Positions 54,007 through 63,500 of a stretch of DNA of 64,000 nt are shown here, in pieces. The stretch's first letter is position 1. Each line of letters begins with the position of its first letter. Made by a program: the position numbers and the translations under genes. The notes below the pieces were generated by a model, which saw nothing but the letters and a program-made list of their open reading frames with translations, searched no databases and had not been told where the DNA came from. Origin of the DNA: CAVTWJ01 sp964525605. GTDB taxonomy: Bacteria > Oederibacteriota > Muellerivitia > Muellerivitales > Muellerivitaceae. Where the stretch lies: contig CAZGKT010000009.1 in the NCBI GenBank assembly GCA_964525605.1, positions 1 to 64,000 on the forward strand, read 5' to 3'.

Positions 54007-54762
54007 TTAATTAAAACTAAGGGCAATGGAGCGAACGATCAGATTCCATCCATCAACCATGATAAAAAGCAAAATCTTAAAAGGTAGCGAGATCAAAACC
54101 GGCGGTAGCATCAACATTCCCATGGACATTAGGACTGAAGAAACCACCATGTCTATGACCAAAAACGGAATGAATATTATGAATCCCATCTCGAAAGCTT
54201 TTTTTAACTCGCTTATAACGAAAGCCGGAATTAAAACCCAGGTTGAAATGTCGGCCGGGATTCTGGGTCGGCTTGATTTGGAAAGGGCTACGAAAAGCGC
54301 CAAATCCTTTTCCCGTGTTTGCTTGAACATAAACTGACGAATTGGATCTTCCCCCTTTTTAAAGGCATCGGAAGTGCTGAGTTTTCCCGCCAAGTAGGGA
54401 GTCAATGCCTCTTTATCTATACGGTTAAAAGTTGGCTGCATAGTAAAAAAGGTTAGAAACAAGGCTAAACCTATAAGGACCTGATTGGGTGGGACTTGTT
54501 GGGTTCCTAGGGCTTGACGTAAAAATGCAAGAACAATGACAATTCGTGTAAAAGAAGTCATCAAGATAAGAATTGCCGGAGCCAGGGACAGGATTGTCAA
54601 CACTAGAAGGATCTGAAGGCTTAATGCGACATCTTGCGGAGTTTTAGCTTGTTCAACTCCAAACTTAATCGCCGGCAATGGAAGATCTGCAGCCCCCGCA
54701 AAACGGCTCACAAAAAAAAGCATGATCATGAATAAATAAAACTTTAATGATTTGTTTCTCAA
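54007..54762 (-). CDS. fliP: flagellar export gate protein FliP
   Basis: 251 residues with a cleavable signal peptide (ending near RFAGA-AD) and four membrane helices. Motifs TSFTRIVIVLAFLRQALGTQQVPPNQVLIGLALFLTFF and MLMLPPVLISLPFKILLFIMVDGWNLI. TTG start overlapping the fliO stop (TTGA), with GGAGAG 5 nt upstream. FliP pentamers form the channel of the export gate. Confidence 0.96.
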   Translation of the reverse strand: MRNKSLKFYLFMIMLFFVSRFAGAADLPLPAIKFGVEQAKTPQDVALSLQILLVLTILSLAPAILILMTSFTRIVIVLAFLRQALGTQQVPPNQVLIGLALFLTFFTMQPTFNRIDKEALTPYLAGKLSTSDAFKKGEDPIRQFMFKQTREKDLALFVALSKSSRPRIPADISTWVLIPAFVISELKKAFEMGFIIFIPFLVIDMVVSSVLMSMGMLMLPPVLISLPFKILLFIMVDGWNLIVRSIALSFN

Positions 54763-55454
54763 TCTTTCTCTCCGTCTTTTTCCCCTGATCCTTTTTGTTT
54801 TTTCTTGGAAGCACCTTTAAGACGCTCGATATAACTGTCGAGCGTTTTTTTACTATCCGCAATCATTTCTTCTGCATCCACCGTCGTAGGTTGAGAATCT
54901 GTTCGATGGAGTATTTTTTCTAGCAGAACCGGGAAACCTTGTTTCGAGCTTTTCTTCAGTTCTTCAACTTCGTCTGGATCGTCAATGACATCCAATGGAT
55001 GTATTTCTTCGTTTCCAACACCTACTACAATGATTCTTTTTCCGATTTCAATTAATTGAATAGTTTTTCGTGGCGCAATGAAAACCGATGAAAGAACTCG
55101 AAAAGATTTCCCATCATCCCCCGGATGATTCAACCCTCTCTTTTCCCAAATCAATTTAAGACCCCAAATGGTAGCAACAATAAGAACTATTACGAGGGTT
55201 AACGCCACAAGCACTCGAGCTAAAGTATCTAGGAGACTTGGAGATGCACTTGGAATCTCAGACGGGAGGTCTAAAGGAAGCCCTTTAGATCCGTTCAAAG
55301 TCGCAGAGCTTGAAGCTGAGTCAAACAAGGATGAATCAGGTTCTATTCCCAAAGACCTGGTAGGCAAAAAATAACAACTGGCCCCTACTAATAACAGGGC
55401 CAGAAAGAGAAAAGCACTCAACGAACGATTAACCAGCGAGGGTCGAGGAATCAT
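54759..55454 (-). CDS. fliO: flagellar biosynthesis protein FliO
   Basis: 231 residues. N-terminal signal, then a Ser-rich segment, a membrane helix (about 78-100: LARVLVALTLVIVLIVATIWGLKLIWEK) and the FliO cytoplasmic beta domain (RVLSSVFIAPRKTIQLIEIGKRIIVVGVGNEEIHPLDVIDD in pieces). The tail is Lys-rich (KKKQKGSGEKDGEKD). FliO chaperones FliP assembly. FliO sequences vary widely but the cysteine-poor beta domain and its place before fliP make the call sound. Confidence 0.88.
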   Translation of the reverse strand: MIPRPSLVNRSLSAFLFLALLLVGASCYFLPTRSLGIEPDSSLFDSASSSATLNGSKGLPLDLPSEIPSASPSLLDTLARVLVALTLVIVLIVATIWGLKLIWEKRGLNHPGDDGKSFRVLSSVFIAPRKTIQLIEIGKRIIVVGVGNEEIHPLDVIDDPDEVEELKKSSKQGFPVLLEKILHRTDSQPTTVDAEEMIADSKKTLDSYIERLKGASKKKQKGSGEKDGEKD

Positions 55455-55476
55455 AAAAAACTTCGCTACGGTCGAA

Positions 55477-56436
55477 TCAGGACTGGACCGCGGTAAGCCG
55501 TTCCTCTGGATTCAAAATCTCGGTAATGCGAACACCGAAATTTTCGTCAATGACGACAACTTCCCCTTTAGCGATAGGTTTTTCGTTGACTAAAATATCC
55601 ACCGCTTCGCCTGCTAGCTTATCTAGTTCCACGACAGAACCAGGCGCGAGGGCCAGAATCTCTTTTACAAGTTTTGTAGTTCTGCCAAGTTCAACTGTCA
55701 ACTTCAAGGGGACATCCAAAAGCAAGCCGATGTTCCCTCCCGCCGGGCGAGTTGAACCCGAAAATTCCTGTTCAAATTGCTGCATTGAAGTACCTCCTGC
55801 GCGCATTTGGGTGTTCATGGAAACACCACTAGGTTGAACGGAAACCTCCACCGGAGCCTGAGCAACCGTTGGTGTTCCCGCTGGATTGGCCAGCCTTGCT
55901 GCGGCCAAATCGGGTAAACAAAGCCACATCTCACCGGTAAAAAGGCCCGGAACATCCAAGGCGAATGAAATTATCGCCAAAGGCGAACCTAAGGGAGTTA
56001 AAAGGGTTTCCATAGACCCCACTTCCTTGGATTCAGTTGATTTAATCGAATAGCCAGCCTTAGGTCCTGCGTATTGTTGAATTCCCTTGTTTAATACCTC
56101 GGTCAATTGTTGAAGGACTTCACCAAAAGCAGACAAGTGCAATTCCGTTACTTTGTCCGGGGCGCTTGTACCATCCTGCCCTATCAACAAATCTGCCATA
56201 ATGGCAGAATTTTTCTCTCCAGTTAATAATAAAGCCGGTCCAGGGAACCCCCCCAACCCTTGAAGAATCGTAACCAACCAATGCCCACTTATTCCTGATA
56301 AAAAATTTTCTGATCCAGTAGTTTGCACTTCCTTCGAATGAACTTGGGCATCGCGACCCAATAAAGACCTTAGTACTAGTCCAAGTCCTTCTGCAACGCC
56401 TTTAGCCAAAGCTTCAAGATTTACCACATCAGCCAT
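55477..56436 (-). CDS. fliY: flagellar switch protein FliN/FliY
   Basis: 319 residues. The C-terminal 80 are a SpoA domain, the FliN core: LLDVPLKLTVELGRTTKLVKEILALAPGSVVELDKLAGEAVDILVNEKPIAKGEVVVIDENFGVRITEI in pieces. The N-terminal 190 residues resemble the CheC/CheX-like part of FliY (AFGEVLQQLTEVLNKGIQQYAGPK). FliY-type proteins both build the C-ring and may dephosphorylate CheY. No second FliN gene is seen. A Pro/Gln-rich linker joins the domains. Which name applies depends on the phosphatase residues, which I cannot verify. Confidence 0.88.
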   Translation of the reverse strand: MADVVNLEALAKGVAEGLGLVLRSLLGRDAQVHSKEVQTTGSENFLSGISGHWLVTILQGLGGFPGPALLLTGEKNSAIMADLLIGQDGTSAPDKVTELHLSAFGEVLQQLTEVLNKGIQQYAGPKAGYSIKSTESKEVGSMETLLTPLGSPLAIISFALDVPGLFTGEMWLCLPDLAAARLANPAGTPTVAQAPVEVSVQPSGVSMNTQMRAGGTSMQQFEQEFSGSTRPAGGNIGLLLDVPLKLTVELGRTTKLVKEILALAPGSVVELDKLAGEAVDILVNEKPIAKGEVVVIDENFGVRITEILNPEERLTAVQS

Positions 56437-56451
56437 GTTCTTTACCTTCCA

Positions 56452-57489
56452 TTAGCTCTTATCATCGCGGGAAACAATCCGCGTAATTTGAATGGCCTTT
56501 TTTTTAGAAGAAATACCTGGTCTTCCTTTAAGCTTTACCAACCCCTCTATCAGAACGTCTATTTCATTGTGAGGGCTCGTGTTCAATCTAACAACGTCCC
56601 CCGCTTTTAGGCGCAATAAATCTTGCACCGTGATTTGGGCTGCCCCCACTTCCGCTACAAACGGAACTTTTGTTTCTTTCATGACTTTCGTCAAGCTCTC
56701 AACTGTTTCCGATGTTGATTCTTTTTTACCCACCGTGAACCACTTTTGAGCTGATAAATCCCCGATAACTGGTTCTAGTACCACATATGGGATACACATG
56801 GACATCTTTCCAGCCACTTCATTAACTTTAACTTCAAACTCTATAACCGCAGAAATTTCGCTTGGGGCAACTATCTGAACAAACTGAGCAGTAGTTTCAT
56901 AACCACTTAGTTTGGGTTGAAAATGACCAACTTTAAGCCATGCTTCCTGAAGATTCTCCATACCGCGATTAATTATTTTTTCAATAACTGACTGTTCAAT
57001 CAGGGTTAATTCCCGCGCAGCTGTCGGAGCCTTTCCAGGTCCACCAAGAATTCGATCAATCAAAGTCAAGACCAACTCCGGGTTAATTTCCAATAAAAAC
57101 GATCCATCCAAAGGTTCCATTTTAACAACGAAAATACAGTCGGGCCGCGGAAGAGACATGGTGTATTCCCGAAAGGGAAGTTGAACCACTGACACAACTT
57201 TTATTTCCGCCACTGTCCGTAAGTAAGCCGCCACAGATGCCGTGAACCCACGAGAAAATATTTCATGAAGCATTTCCAAAGTTCTCATATGATCTTTGGA
57301 AAATCTATTTGGCCGATTGAAATCATAAGTTTTAATTTTCCGGCCCTGCTCATCGACGGTCACACCGCTTTCGGGTGTTGATGCAGAAGATGCCTCTGAA
57401 GTCGCTTCTGGACCACTCCCTCCAGACATGTCAACGTCGAGTTCCGAAAGTAGTGCGCTTACCTCGCCGTCGCTTAAAAGGTCATCCAT
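56452..57489 (-). CDS. fliM: flagellar switch protein FliM
   Basis: 345 residues. The N-terminal CheY-P binding peptide is near the start (LSDGEVSALLSELDVD; classical form LSQxEIDALL). Then a middle CheC-like domain (FNRPNRFSKDHMRTLEMLHEIFSRGFTASVAAYLRTVAEIKV in pieces) and a C-terminal SpoA domain (VPFVAEVGAAQITVQDLLRLKAGDVVRLNTSPHNEIDVLIEGLVKLKGRPGI). FliM is the C-ring middle layer that receives the CheY signal. Together with FliG and FliN/FliY this gives a complete switch. Confidence 0.96.
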   Translation of the reverse strand: MDDLLSDGEVSALLSELDVDMSGGSGPEATSEASSASTPESGVTVDEQGRKIKTYDFNRPNRFSKDHMRTLEMLHEIFSRGFTASVAAYLRTVAEIKVVSVVQLPFREYTMSLPRPDCIFVVKMEPLDGSFLLEINPELVLTLIDRILGGPGKAPTAARELTLIEQSVIEKIINRGMENLQEAWLKVGHFQPKLSGYETTAQFVQIVAPSEISAVIEFEVKVNEVAGKMSMCIPYVVLEPVIGDLSAQKWFTVGKKESTSETVESLTKVMKETKVPFVAEVGAAQITVQDLLRLKAGDVVRLNTSPHNEIDVLIEGLVKLKGRPGISSKKKAIQITRIVSRDDKS

Positions 57490-57519
57490 GATCTAGTCCT
57501 TCTTTCCCCAAAGCCAAAA

Positions 57520-57993
57520 TCATTGTATGGCGAATTTTGTGAGGAAAACGTTGGTGACTGTCCCGAATTTTAGGGTTTCATTGATCTTCAATTGAAGATC
57601 TCTTCTGAATCTTTCTTTTCCTTCAGCCGTTGATAATTCTGCGGCTTTCCGATCGTTCAAAAGGGTATTTACTAAGTCTTGGAATTGTGGCGCCCGTTCT
57701 TTGATTTCAGCGTCCAATTCCTTATTAACTTTGCTGTATTCCAATTGAACTTCAGCATTGACATACCGGGAAGCTTCTTCATCCGCCAAATTAACAATGA
57801 AACTACCTAAGTTAAAAATTTTCCCTGGTTCAGGTTTTTGTTCAATGATCTTTGCTTCCTTTGATTCAGTCTTGGAAGACCAAATCATAAACGTTCCCCA
57901 TCCCATTAAAATGAGTAAGAGAAGCGATACTCCGGTGATGGCCAGTATGATGGTCAACACCCCTCGAGAGCCCCTCTCTCCTTGATCTGCCAT
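57520..57993 (-). CDS. fliL: flagellar basal body-associated protein FliL
   Basis: 157 residues with one N-terminal membrane helix (about 13-33: LTIILAITGVSLLLLILMGWGTF) and a periplasmic stomatin-like domain. The family segment is IFNLGSFIVNLADEEASRYVNAEVQLEYSK. FliL stabilises the stator around the rotor. It follows motB by 16 bp, in keeping with this role. Confidence 0.92.
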   Translation of the reverse strand: MADQGERGSRGVLTIILAITGVSLLLLILMGWGTFMIWSSKTESKEAKIIEQKPEPGKIFNLGSFIVNLADEEASRYVNAEVQLEYSKVNKELDAEIKERAPQFQDLVNTLLNDRKAAELSTAEGKERFRRDLQLKINETLKFGTVTNVFLTKFAIQ

Positions 57994-58009
57994 GTTCGCC
58001 CCTCCTAGT

Positions 58010-58786
58010 TTAATCCAGCTTCAAAATGACAATGTCGACCCGGCGATTCATCCGACGGTTCGCCTCACTGATGTTCGGCACCAAGGGCTGGTATTCAGCA
58101 TAACCCGCAGCCGAAAAGCGACTCGGGTCTAACCCTCGTTGCGTTACAAAAAACTTTACAACCGATGTCGCCCGAAGGGCGGAGAGTTCCCAGTTGCCTG
58201 GGTACTTCGACGTATGAATGGTCAAATCATCCGTGTGTCCTTCTACCGCGATTTTATTCTGCGGATTGTGTTGGAGAAAATCCCCAATTTCATCTAATAC
58301 CGGGATCATTTCATTCTTAATGTGAATGTCACCTAGATCAAATAATATTTTATCGGTTAACAAACTTACTACCAAACCTCTTGCTTCTTTCCGGATTTGA
58401 ACTTTATTAGCGCCTAATTGCCTTTGTAGAATTTTGCGGAGTTCACCTTCTTTGTCTCCCCCAGTTCCAGCCTTTGGCGTGGGTTTTTTATTTCCCCCAG
58501 GACCACCTTCCTCTGGCTCACCTGGCAATACCTTGTAATGTTCTCCAGCATTCGCCGAAGAACTTTGGAGAATTGATGTATTTCCTACAATTGGACCGAA
58601 GACCGCCCGGATCTGTGCCTTGATTTCTTCAACAACAGCTTTGCTTTGTGTAGCAGTCGCAAAAAGAATAATAAAGGTTGCCAGAAGCAAAGTAATCAAG
58701 TCAGCATAAGTTAATAGCCAACGCATCATACCGCCAGATTCCAGCTCCAATCCTGCCTCATGGCCACCTTTACGCCGTTTTGGCAT
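58010..58786 (-). CDS. motB: flagellar stator protein MotB
   Basis: 258 residues. The single membrane helix contains the proton- or sodium-binding Asp29 in RWLLTYADLITLLLATFIILFA. After a Gly/Pro-rich linker comes the OmpA-like peptidoglycan-binding domain with VEGHTDDLTIHTSKYPGNWELSALRATSVVKFFV and NRRMNRRVDIVI. MotB with MotA forms the stator, anchored to the cell wall. Ion type cannot be decided here. Confidence 0.95.
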   Translation of the reverse strand: MPKRRKGGHEAGLELESGGMMRWLLTYADLITLLLATFIILFATATQSKAVVEEIKAQIRAVFGPIVGNTSILQSSSANAGEHYKVLPGEPEEGGPGGNKKPTPKAGTGGDKEGELRKILQRQLGANKVQIRKEARGLVVSLLTDKILFDLGDIHIKNEMIPVLDEIGDFLQHNPQNKIAVEGHTDDLTIHTSKYPGNWELSALRATSVVKFFVTQRGLDPSRFSAAGYAEYQPLVPNISEANRRMNRRVDIVILKLD

Positions 58787-58840
58787 TTGCTGCTCCCTTG
58801 GCTAAACCCGCAAAAAGACGGGGCGAAATTTGAAATACCA

Positions 58841-59653
58841 CTATTCTTCCTGCTTTCCTTCACCTTCAGCTTTTTGAGCTTCTAGATTAACTTTTAATTT
58901 TGGCGGAAGAAAAGCTTTTAACTTTTCTTCCACGATGCGAGGGTTGTCGCCTGCTGAAATTGCAAGTATCCCTTCCAGCATCACTTCGCGAAGAAGAACC
59001 TCCTGTTGACTATTCTGCTTTAACTTAAAGGAGATCGGAAGAAAAAAGAGATTAGCGAAACCAATCCCATATAAAGTCGCGATGAAGGCCGTAGCGATTG
59101 CGGCTACTAGAGCTACTGGATCCGCCTCACCAGAGCCGAAAGCTGACAGGGCGTGAACCAATCCAATAACGGTTCCGATAATTCCGAGTGTAGGAGAAAA
59201 GCCACCAAAGGTTCCAAATATACTCTCACCTACTTTGTGTCGTGATTCCAAAAAGGCGATGTCTGTTTCCATGATGTTGCGGATCATTTCAATATCTGTT
59301 CCATCAACCACCAATTGGAGTCCCTTTTTCAAGAAAGGATCAGCTACAGCTTCGGCTTCTTCTTCTAAACCCAAAAGACCTTCCCGACGAGCTTTTGTTG
59401 CGAAACCAACCAATTGAGTGACGATTGCCGAGGGGTCCAATTCTTGTCTTTGAAAAGCCTTCTTCAGGACAGGAATAATTTCCTTCATGGTGTCGTAAGG
59501 GAAACTCATCATAGTGGCACCCAAGGTACCAAAAAATATGATTACGAAAGCCGCAAACTGAAAAAGAGCCCCGATAGGAGTTCCATCTAGGAGAGCACCT
59601 CCGAAGACTCCCAAAATACCCAAACCCAAGCCAAACCACGTTGCGAGATCCAC
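58841..59653 (-). CDS. motA: flagellar stator protein MotA
   Basis: 270 residues, GTG start, four hydrophobic segments. Conserved MotA/TolQ/ExbB-family regions: LGIIGTVIGLVHALSAFGSG (third helix), AAIATAFIATLYGIGFANLFFLPISFKLK (fourth helix) and the cytoplasmic charged block ATKARREGLLGLEEEAEAV, with the Arg-Glu pattern that contacts FliG. It is placed between fliJ and motB rather than near flgE and flbD, where many clusters have it. Confidence 0.95.
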   Translation of the reverse strand: MDLATWFGLGLGILGVFGGALLDGTPIGALFQFAAFVIIFFGTLGATMMSFPYDTMKEIIPVLKKAFQRQELDPSAIVTQLVGFATKARREGLLGLEEEAEAVADPFLKKGLQLVVDGTDIEMIRNIMETDIAFLESRHKVGESIFGTFGGFSPTLGIIGTVIGLVHALSAFGSGEADPVALVAAIATAFIATLYGIGFANLFFLPISFKLKQNSQQEVLLREVMLEGILAISAGDNPRIVEEKLKAFLPPKLKVNLEAQKAEGEGKQEE

Positions 59654-59671
59654 AATTTCACCTCCTCAAAT

Positions 59672-60154
59672 TTAAGGCATCCCCGCCTGCTGGAGCTTTA
59701 AAGCGCGTTCCCGGCGGACGAAAGCGATCGAAGAAATTTCATCAAGAAACTTCTGTTCCTCCACAGCCATCTCATTCGAATGGGTTTTTTGCTGTGTCTC
59801 CTTAAGATTTACCAGTAATCTTTTTTCACGAGAAGCTTTTACCGCAAGTACGCGTCTGCGTTCAACCTCACCAGCCCAATCCTTTTCTTTATTTTCGAGA
59901 TCTTTTTCACGGCGATGCAGCCAGTTTTTGTAGTCGCTAAAGGCAATTCCTTGATTCACATCAAAAACGCCCATTCTTTCCATTTCACTGAATGCGGCGA
60001 GAAAATCAGCTTCATTTTCTTGATGAATCCGAATCAATTTCTCAATTTTTAATAATTCGCTTTTTGCCAAAGCCAATTCCTTTGTACATACCTCTTCCCT
60101 CTGTTTTCTAAAGGTCAAAATCTGTTCTAGTCGAAAGTGGAATCGCAGAGCCAT
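59672..60154 (-). CDS. fliJ: flagellar export chaperone-escort FliJ
   Basis: 160 residues forming one long antiparallel coiled coil: FRLEQILTFRKQREEVCTKELALAKSELLKIEKLI, WLHRREKDLENKEKDW, FLDEISSIAFVRRERALKLQ. FliJ sits in the FliI ring and passes chaperones to FlhA. Low sequence conservation is normal; the position immediately after fliI (6 bp) supports the call. Confidence 0.88.
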   Translation of the reverse strand: MALRFHFRLEQILTFRKQREEVCTKELALAKSELLKIEKLIRIHQENEADFLAAFSEMERMGVFDVNQGIAFSDYKNWLHRREKDLENKEKDWAGEVERRRVLAVKASREKRLLVNLKETQQKTHSNEMAVEEQKFLDEISSIAFVRRERALKLQQAGMP

Positions 60155-60160
60155 GTGTCC

Positions 60161-61501
60161 CTAGTTTAAAAAGGTTTTTAATTTTCGAATCGTCTCTTCC
60201 CACTTAGCGTCTTCATTACGTCCCTGCCTTAAAAAGGTTTGGCAACTTTCCAGTCTTGCAAGAGCGTAATCCACTTTGGGATTACTGCCCTTGACATAAG
60301 CTCCAATCGCTATTAAATCTTCAACTCCCTTATAGGTTGATAGAACCGATCGAATTTTTCCGGCAGCCTCCAAGTGGTCAGGCGAAACGATATCCCCCAT
60401 TACCCGAGAAACACTATTGAGTACGTCAATGGCAGGATAATGGTTCTGAGAAGCTAATTCCCGCGAAAGAACGACATGCCCATCTAATATTGCCCGGCAT
60501 GAATCCGCCACCGGCTCGTTCATGTCATCCGCCTCCACCAAAATGGTATAGAGCCCCGTGATACTACCATTATGGCTAGTCGTTCCCGCCCTTTCCAAAA
60601 GTTTCGGCAAGAGAGCAAAAACAGATGGCGTGTATCCTTTGGTGGTTGGTGGTTCACCAATTGCCAATCCTACTTCCCGTTGGGCCATTGCAAATCGGGT
60701 TATCGAATCCATCATTAGCATAACTCTTTTGCCTTGATCTCGGAAATACTCGGCGACCGCAGTTGCTACCAAAGCAGCTTGAATTCGAAGTAACGAAGGC
60801 TGATCGGATGTGGCCACCACCACCACACTTCGGGACAAACCTTTATCACCCAAATCCCTTTCCAAGAAATCTCGAACTTCCCGTCCTCTTTCACCAACTA
60901 ATGCAATTACATTTATATCCGCTCCAGTATCCCTTGCCACCATTCCAAGAAGAGTACTTTTTCCAACACCCGATCCTGCAAATATTCCCAGTCGCTGTCC
61001 TTCTCCCAAAGTTAGAAGGGCATCCAACGCCCTTACTCCCGTAGCCACTGGAGCTTGAATTCTTCGTCGTTCCAAAGCAGGGGGCGGTTCTCGATGAATA
61101 GGGTAGTGCTCGTTCATAGTACCCAAAGGCCCCTTTCCATCTATCGGTTCACCCATGGCATCAATGACTCTTCCCAAAAGAGCTGTTCCCACGGGAATTT
61201 GAAACGGAGCCCCCGTTTTTAATACTTCACTGCCAGGACCTAATCCTCTCATTTCACCCAATGGCATAAGAAGCACCCGATTTTGACGAAATCCAACTGC
61301 CTCAGCCAAAACTGGCGACCCTTGTCGGTCAACCGGGGTAATCCAACACGCTTCTCCCACGGATGCCGCAGGACCGGAAGATTCAATGACAAGACCCACA
61401 ACTTGTTCAACACGACCGCTTACCCGAGTAATATCAACTTTTTGGATTTGGCTTTTCAATTGTTCCAAAGAAGGTAGAACATCGTTCAAAACTGGGTTCA
61501 A
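60161..61501 (-). CDS. fliI: flagellar export ATPase FliI
   Basis: 446 residues, TTG start with AAAGGAG 8 nt upstream. Walker A AGSGVGKS (175-182), GERGREVRDFLERDLG, the Walker B line VMLMMDSITRFAMAQREVGLAIGEPPTTKGYTPSVFALLPKLLERAG in pieces, and the IDVLNSVSRVMGDIV segment. It energises protein export together with FliH and FliJ and shares its fold with F1-ATPase beta. Confidence 0.96.
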   Translation of the reverse strand: MNPVLNDVLPSLEQLKSQIQKVDITRVSGRVEQVVGLVIESSGPAASVGEACWITPVDRQGSPVLAEAVGFRQNRVLLMPLGEMRGLGPGSEVLKTGAPFQIPVGTALLGRVIDAMGEPIDGKGPLGTMNEHYPIHREPPPALERRRIQAPVATGVRALDALLTLGEGQRLGIFAGSGVGKSTLLGMVARDTGADINVIALVGERGREVRDFLERDLGDKGLSRSVVVVATSDQPSLLRIQAALVATAVAEYFRDQGKRVMLMMDSITRFAMAQREVGLAIGEPPTTKGYTPSVFALLPKLLERAGTTSHNGSITGLYTILVEADDMNEPVADSCRAILDGHVVLSRELASQNHYPAIDVLNSVSRVMGDIVSPDHLEAAGKIRSVLSTYKGVEDLIAIGAYVKGSNPKVDYALARLESCQTFLRQGRNEDAKWEETIRKLKTFLN

Positions 61502-61514
61502 AGTTTTATCTCCT

Positions 61515-62447
61515 TTATGGCTTTGGGGCTGTCAAACCTGCTCCCAGGGATTCCTTCACCTGAAAAGCAATTGTGCCTAATCGAGCATCTACCGAACCCG
61601 CCTCAGTTTCCAAAAGACATCCACCTTGCTCTATTCGTGCATCTGCGACCAATTCCAAAGGTCCTGACCCAACGGTCAACTGCAGTCTTTCACGATTTGC
61701 TTCAAATTCTTCCAAGTCACCAGGATTCACATGCAACCGCAAAAGAACCCGGTCATAAGCTTTTTTGATTAATTCTTCTGCAAAAGCCACAGCCATTCCT
61801 CTATTACTTTCGGCTTCCTTTCGAAGACAACGCAATAGCGCTTCCTGCAACAGTTCAGTCAACAGATTTTTCATATCCAATATAACATTCTTGCGATTTG
61901 CTAATAGGTTTTGAGCCATGCCATCCCATTTTCGCACAGAATCATCAAAAACCTTTAAGCCCTCTTCTTTACCTTGTTTTATCCCTTCTTGGCGCCCATC
62001 CAACAATCCTTCTGAATGGGCAGTAATTTTTGTTTCTTCTTTTAGAATCGTTGATTCTTTTTCCGCTTCGTCTCGAGCTTTAGCCAAAATTTCTTGAACT
62101 TCCCAATGAGCCTGCTCTGTAATTTCCAACGCCTTTTTTCTAGCTGTTTCCTTTATTTTTTGGGCTTCACCTTCCGCCAAGGTAAGAATTTGATCTTTTT
62201 TTTCCTCGTCTGTTGGTTCCCTTACTGTTTCAGTCAAATCTGAAGAGGTATGGGACTCCTCAAAACTTCCCAATTCAAAAGATTGAACTTGAACCGTTCC
62301 ATTCCCCAAAGACCACGGTTGAATTGGACTTTTTTTTAGTTCGGCTTCCAGCCGACGCAGAATTTCCTCTTGCCAAGTAGAGTTATCAACCATGTATCCA
62401 CTTGGAGAGAACTGGTAATCCTGCTGGGCCAACACTTCTCTACTCAA
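61515..62447 (-). CDS. fliH: FliI-binding protein FliH
   Basis: 310 residues, start probably TTG 62447 (GGAG 9 nt upstream); an ATG lies 18 codons in. A long helical coiled-coil (about 85-165, rich in Glu, Lys and Ala: ALEITEQAHWEVQEILAKARDEAEKESTILKEE) is followed by the C-terminal domain LLQEALLRCLRKEAESNRGMAVAFAEELIKKAYDRVLLRLHVNPGDLEEFEANRERLQL. FliH regulates FliI and links it to the C-ring through FliN. Between fliG and fliI, as usual. Confidence 0.88.
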   Translation of the reverse strand: MSREVLAQQDYQFSPSGYMVDNSTWQEEILRRLEAELKKSPIQPWSLGNGTVQVQSFELGSFEESHTSSDLTETVREPTDEEKKDQILTLAEGEAQKIKETARKKALEITEQAHWEVQEILAKARDEAEKESTILKEETKITAHSEGLLDGRQEGIKQGKEEGLKVFDDSVRKWDGMAQNLLANRKNVILDMKNLLTELLQEALLRCLRKEAESNRGMAVAFAEELIKKAYDRVLLRLHVNPGDLEEFEANRERLQLTVGSGPLELVADARIEQGGCLLETEAGSVDARLGTIAFQVKESLGAGLTAPKP

Positions 62448-62475
62448 TGAGGTTCTCCAGTGTTATCCCCTAAAT

Positions 62476-63495
62476 TTAAATCATCACTTCTTCTTCGCCG
62501 CCACGGGCAACCACGATTTCACCCATTTCTTCTAATTGCCGTACGACATTGACAATCTTTTGTTGTGCTTCCTCCGCATGTTTTAGGCGCACGGGGCCCA
62601 TCACTTCCATATCTTCAAGAATCATGGCCTTCGCGCGACTGGACATGTTTTTCAATAGGTGTTCTTTCACCTCTTCTTTTGCGCCTTTCAAAGCCAAAGC
62701 CAGATCCTTGGCATCAACTTCTCGCAATACCTGTTGAATGGTACGATTGTCCAAGTTAATCAGATCGTCAAACACGAACATGAGACGTTTGACCTCTTCA
62801 GCCAATTCAGGGTTAGATTCTTCCAATTTCTCCATAATGGCTTTTTCGGTTGATCTGTCGGCTCGGTTGAGCACCTCCGCCAATGCCCGAACTCCTCCAG
62901 CAGCAGTAAATTCTTGAGTAAAAATGGATGAAATTCGTCTTTCTAAAACCCTTTCAATTTCCATCACGACATCTGGAGCAGCACGATCTAAAACGGCTAT
63001 TCGCGTAGCCACATCAACTTGAACATCCGCAGGTAAAGCTCCCAAGATAGTGGCCGAATGCTCAGGAGTTAGGTGAGCTAAAATTAAAGCTATAGTTTGG
63101 GGATGCTCAGATTGGATGAAATTCAGTAATTGTTGGGGATCCGTCCTTTTTATGTAATCAAAAGGAGTCATCTGCAGGGAACCCTGCAAACGGTTTATGA
63201 TCTCCATGGCTTTGTTAGCCCCTAATGCCTTTTCGAGAATCTCGTGTGCATACTCCACGCCACCCTGAGAAATATATTCCTGGGCCGCGGCAATATTCAA
63301 AACCTCCTGCATCACCGAGTCTTTTTCTTCGGGGGTGATCTTTCGAAGATTGGCGATTTGCAGAGTTACCTGCTCAACCGTTTCTTCTTTTAAATGTTGA
63401 TAAACTTTGGCGGCCAACTCCGGCCCCAAAGAAATCAACAGGGCTGCAGCTTTTTGCTCGCCCGACAAGACCATTTTTTTCTTGGTTTCTGCCAT
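62476..63495 (-). CDS. fliG: flagellar motor switch protein FliG
   Basis: 339 residues, normal length. Contains GEQKAAALLISLGPELAAKVYQHLKEE, the EHPQ motif in IQSEHPQTIALILAHLTPEHSA, and the C-terminal torque helix MFVFDDLINLDNRTIQQVLREVDAKDLALALKGAKEEVKEHLLKNMSSRAKAMILEDMEVMGPVRL in pieces. It transmits torque from the stators to the MS-ring. It lies 5 bp after the fliF stop codon. Confidence 0.97.
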   Translation of the reverse strand: MAETKKKMVLSGEQKAAALLISLGPELAAKVYQHLKEETVEQVTLQIANLRKITPEEKDSVMQEVLNIAAAQEYISQGGVEYAHEILEKALGANKAMEIINRLQGSLQMTPFDYIKRTDPQQLLNFIQSEHPQTIALILAHLTPEHSATILGALPADVQVDVATRIAVLDRAAPDVVMEIERVLERRISSIFTQEFTAAGGVRALAEVLNRADRSTEKAIMEKLEESNPELAEEVKRLMFVFDDLINLDNRTIQQVLREVDAKDLALALKGAKEEVKEHLLKNMSSRAKAMILEDMEVMGPVRLKHAEEAQQKIVNVVRQLEEMGEIVVARGGEEEVMI

Positions 63496-63500
63496 GAATC

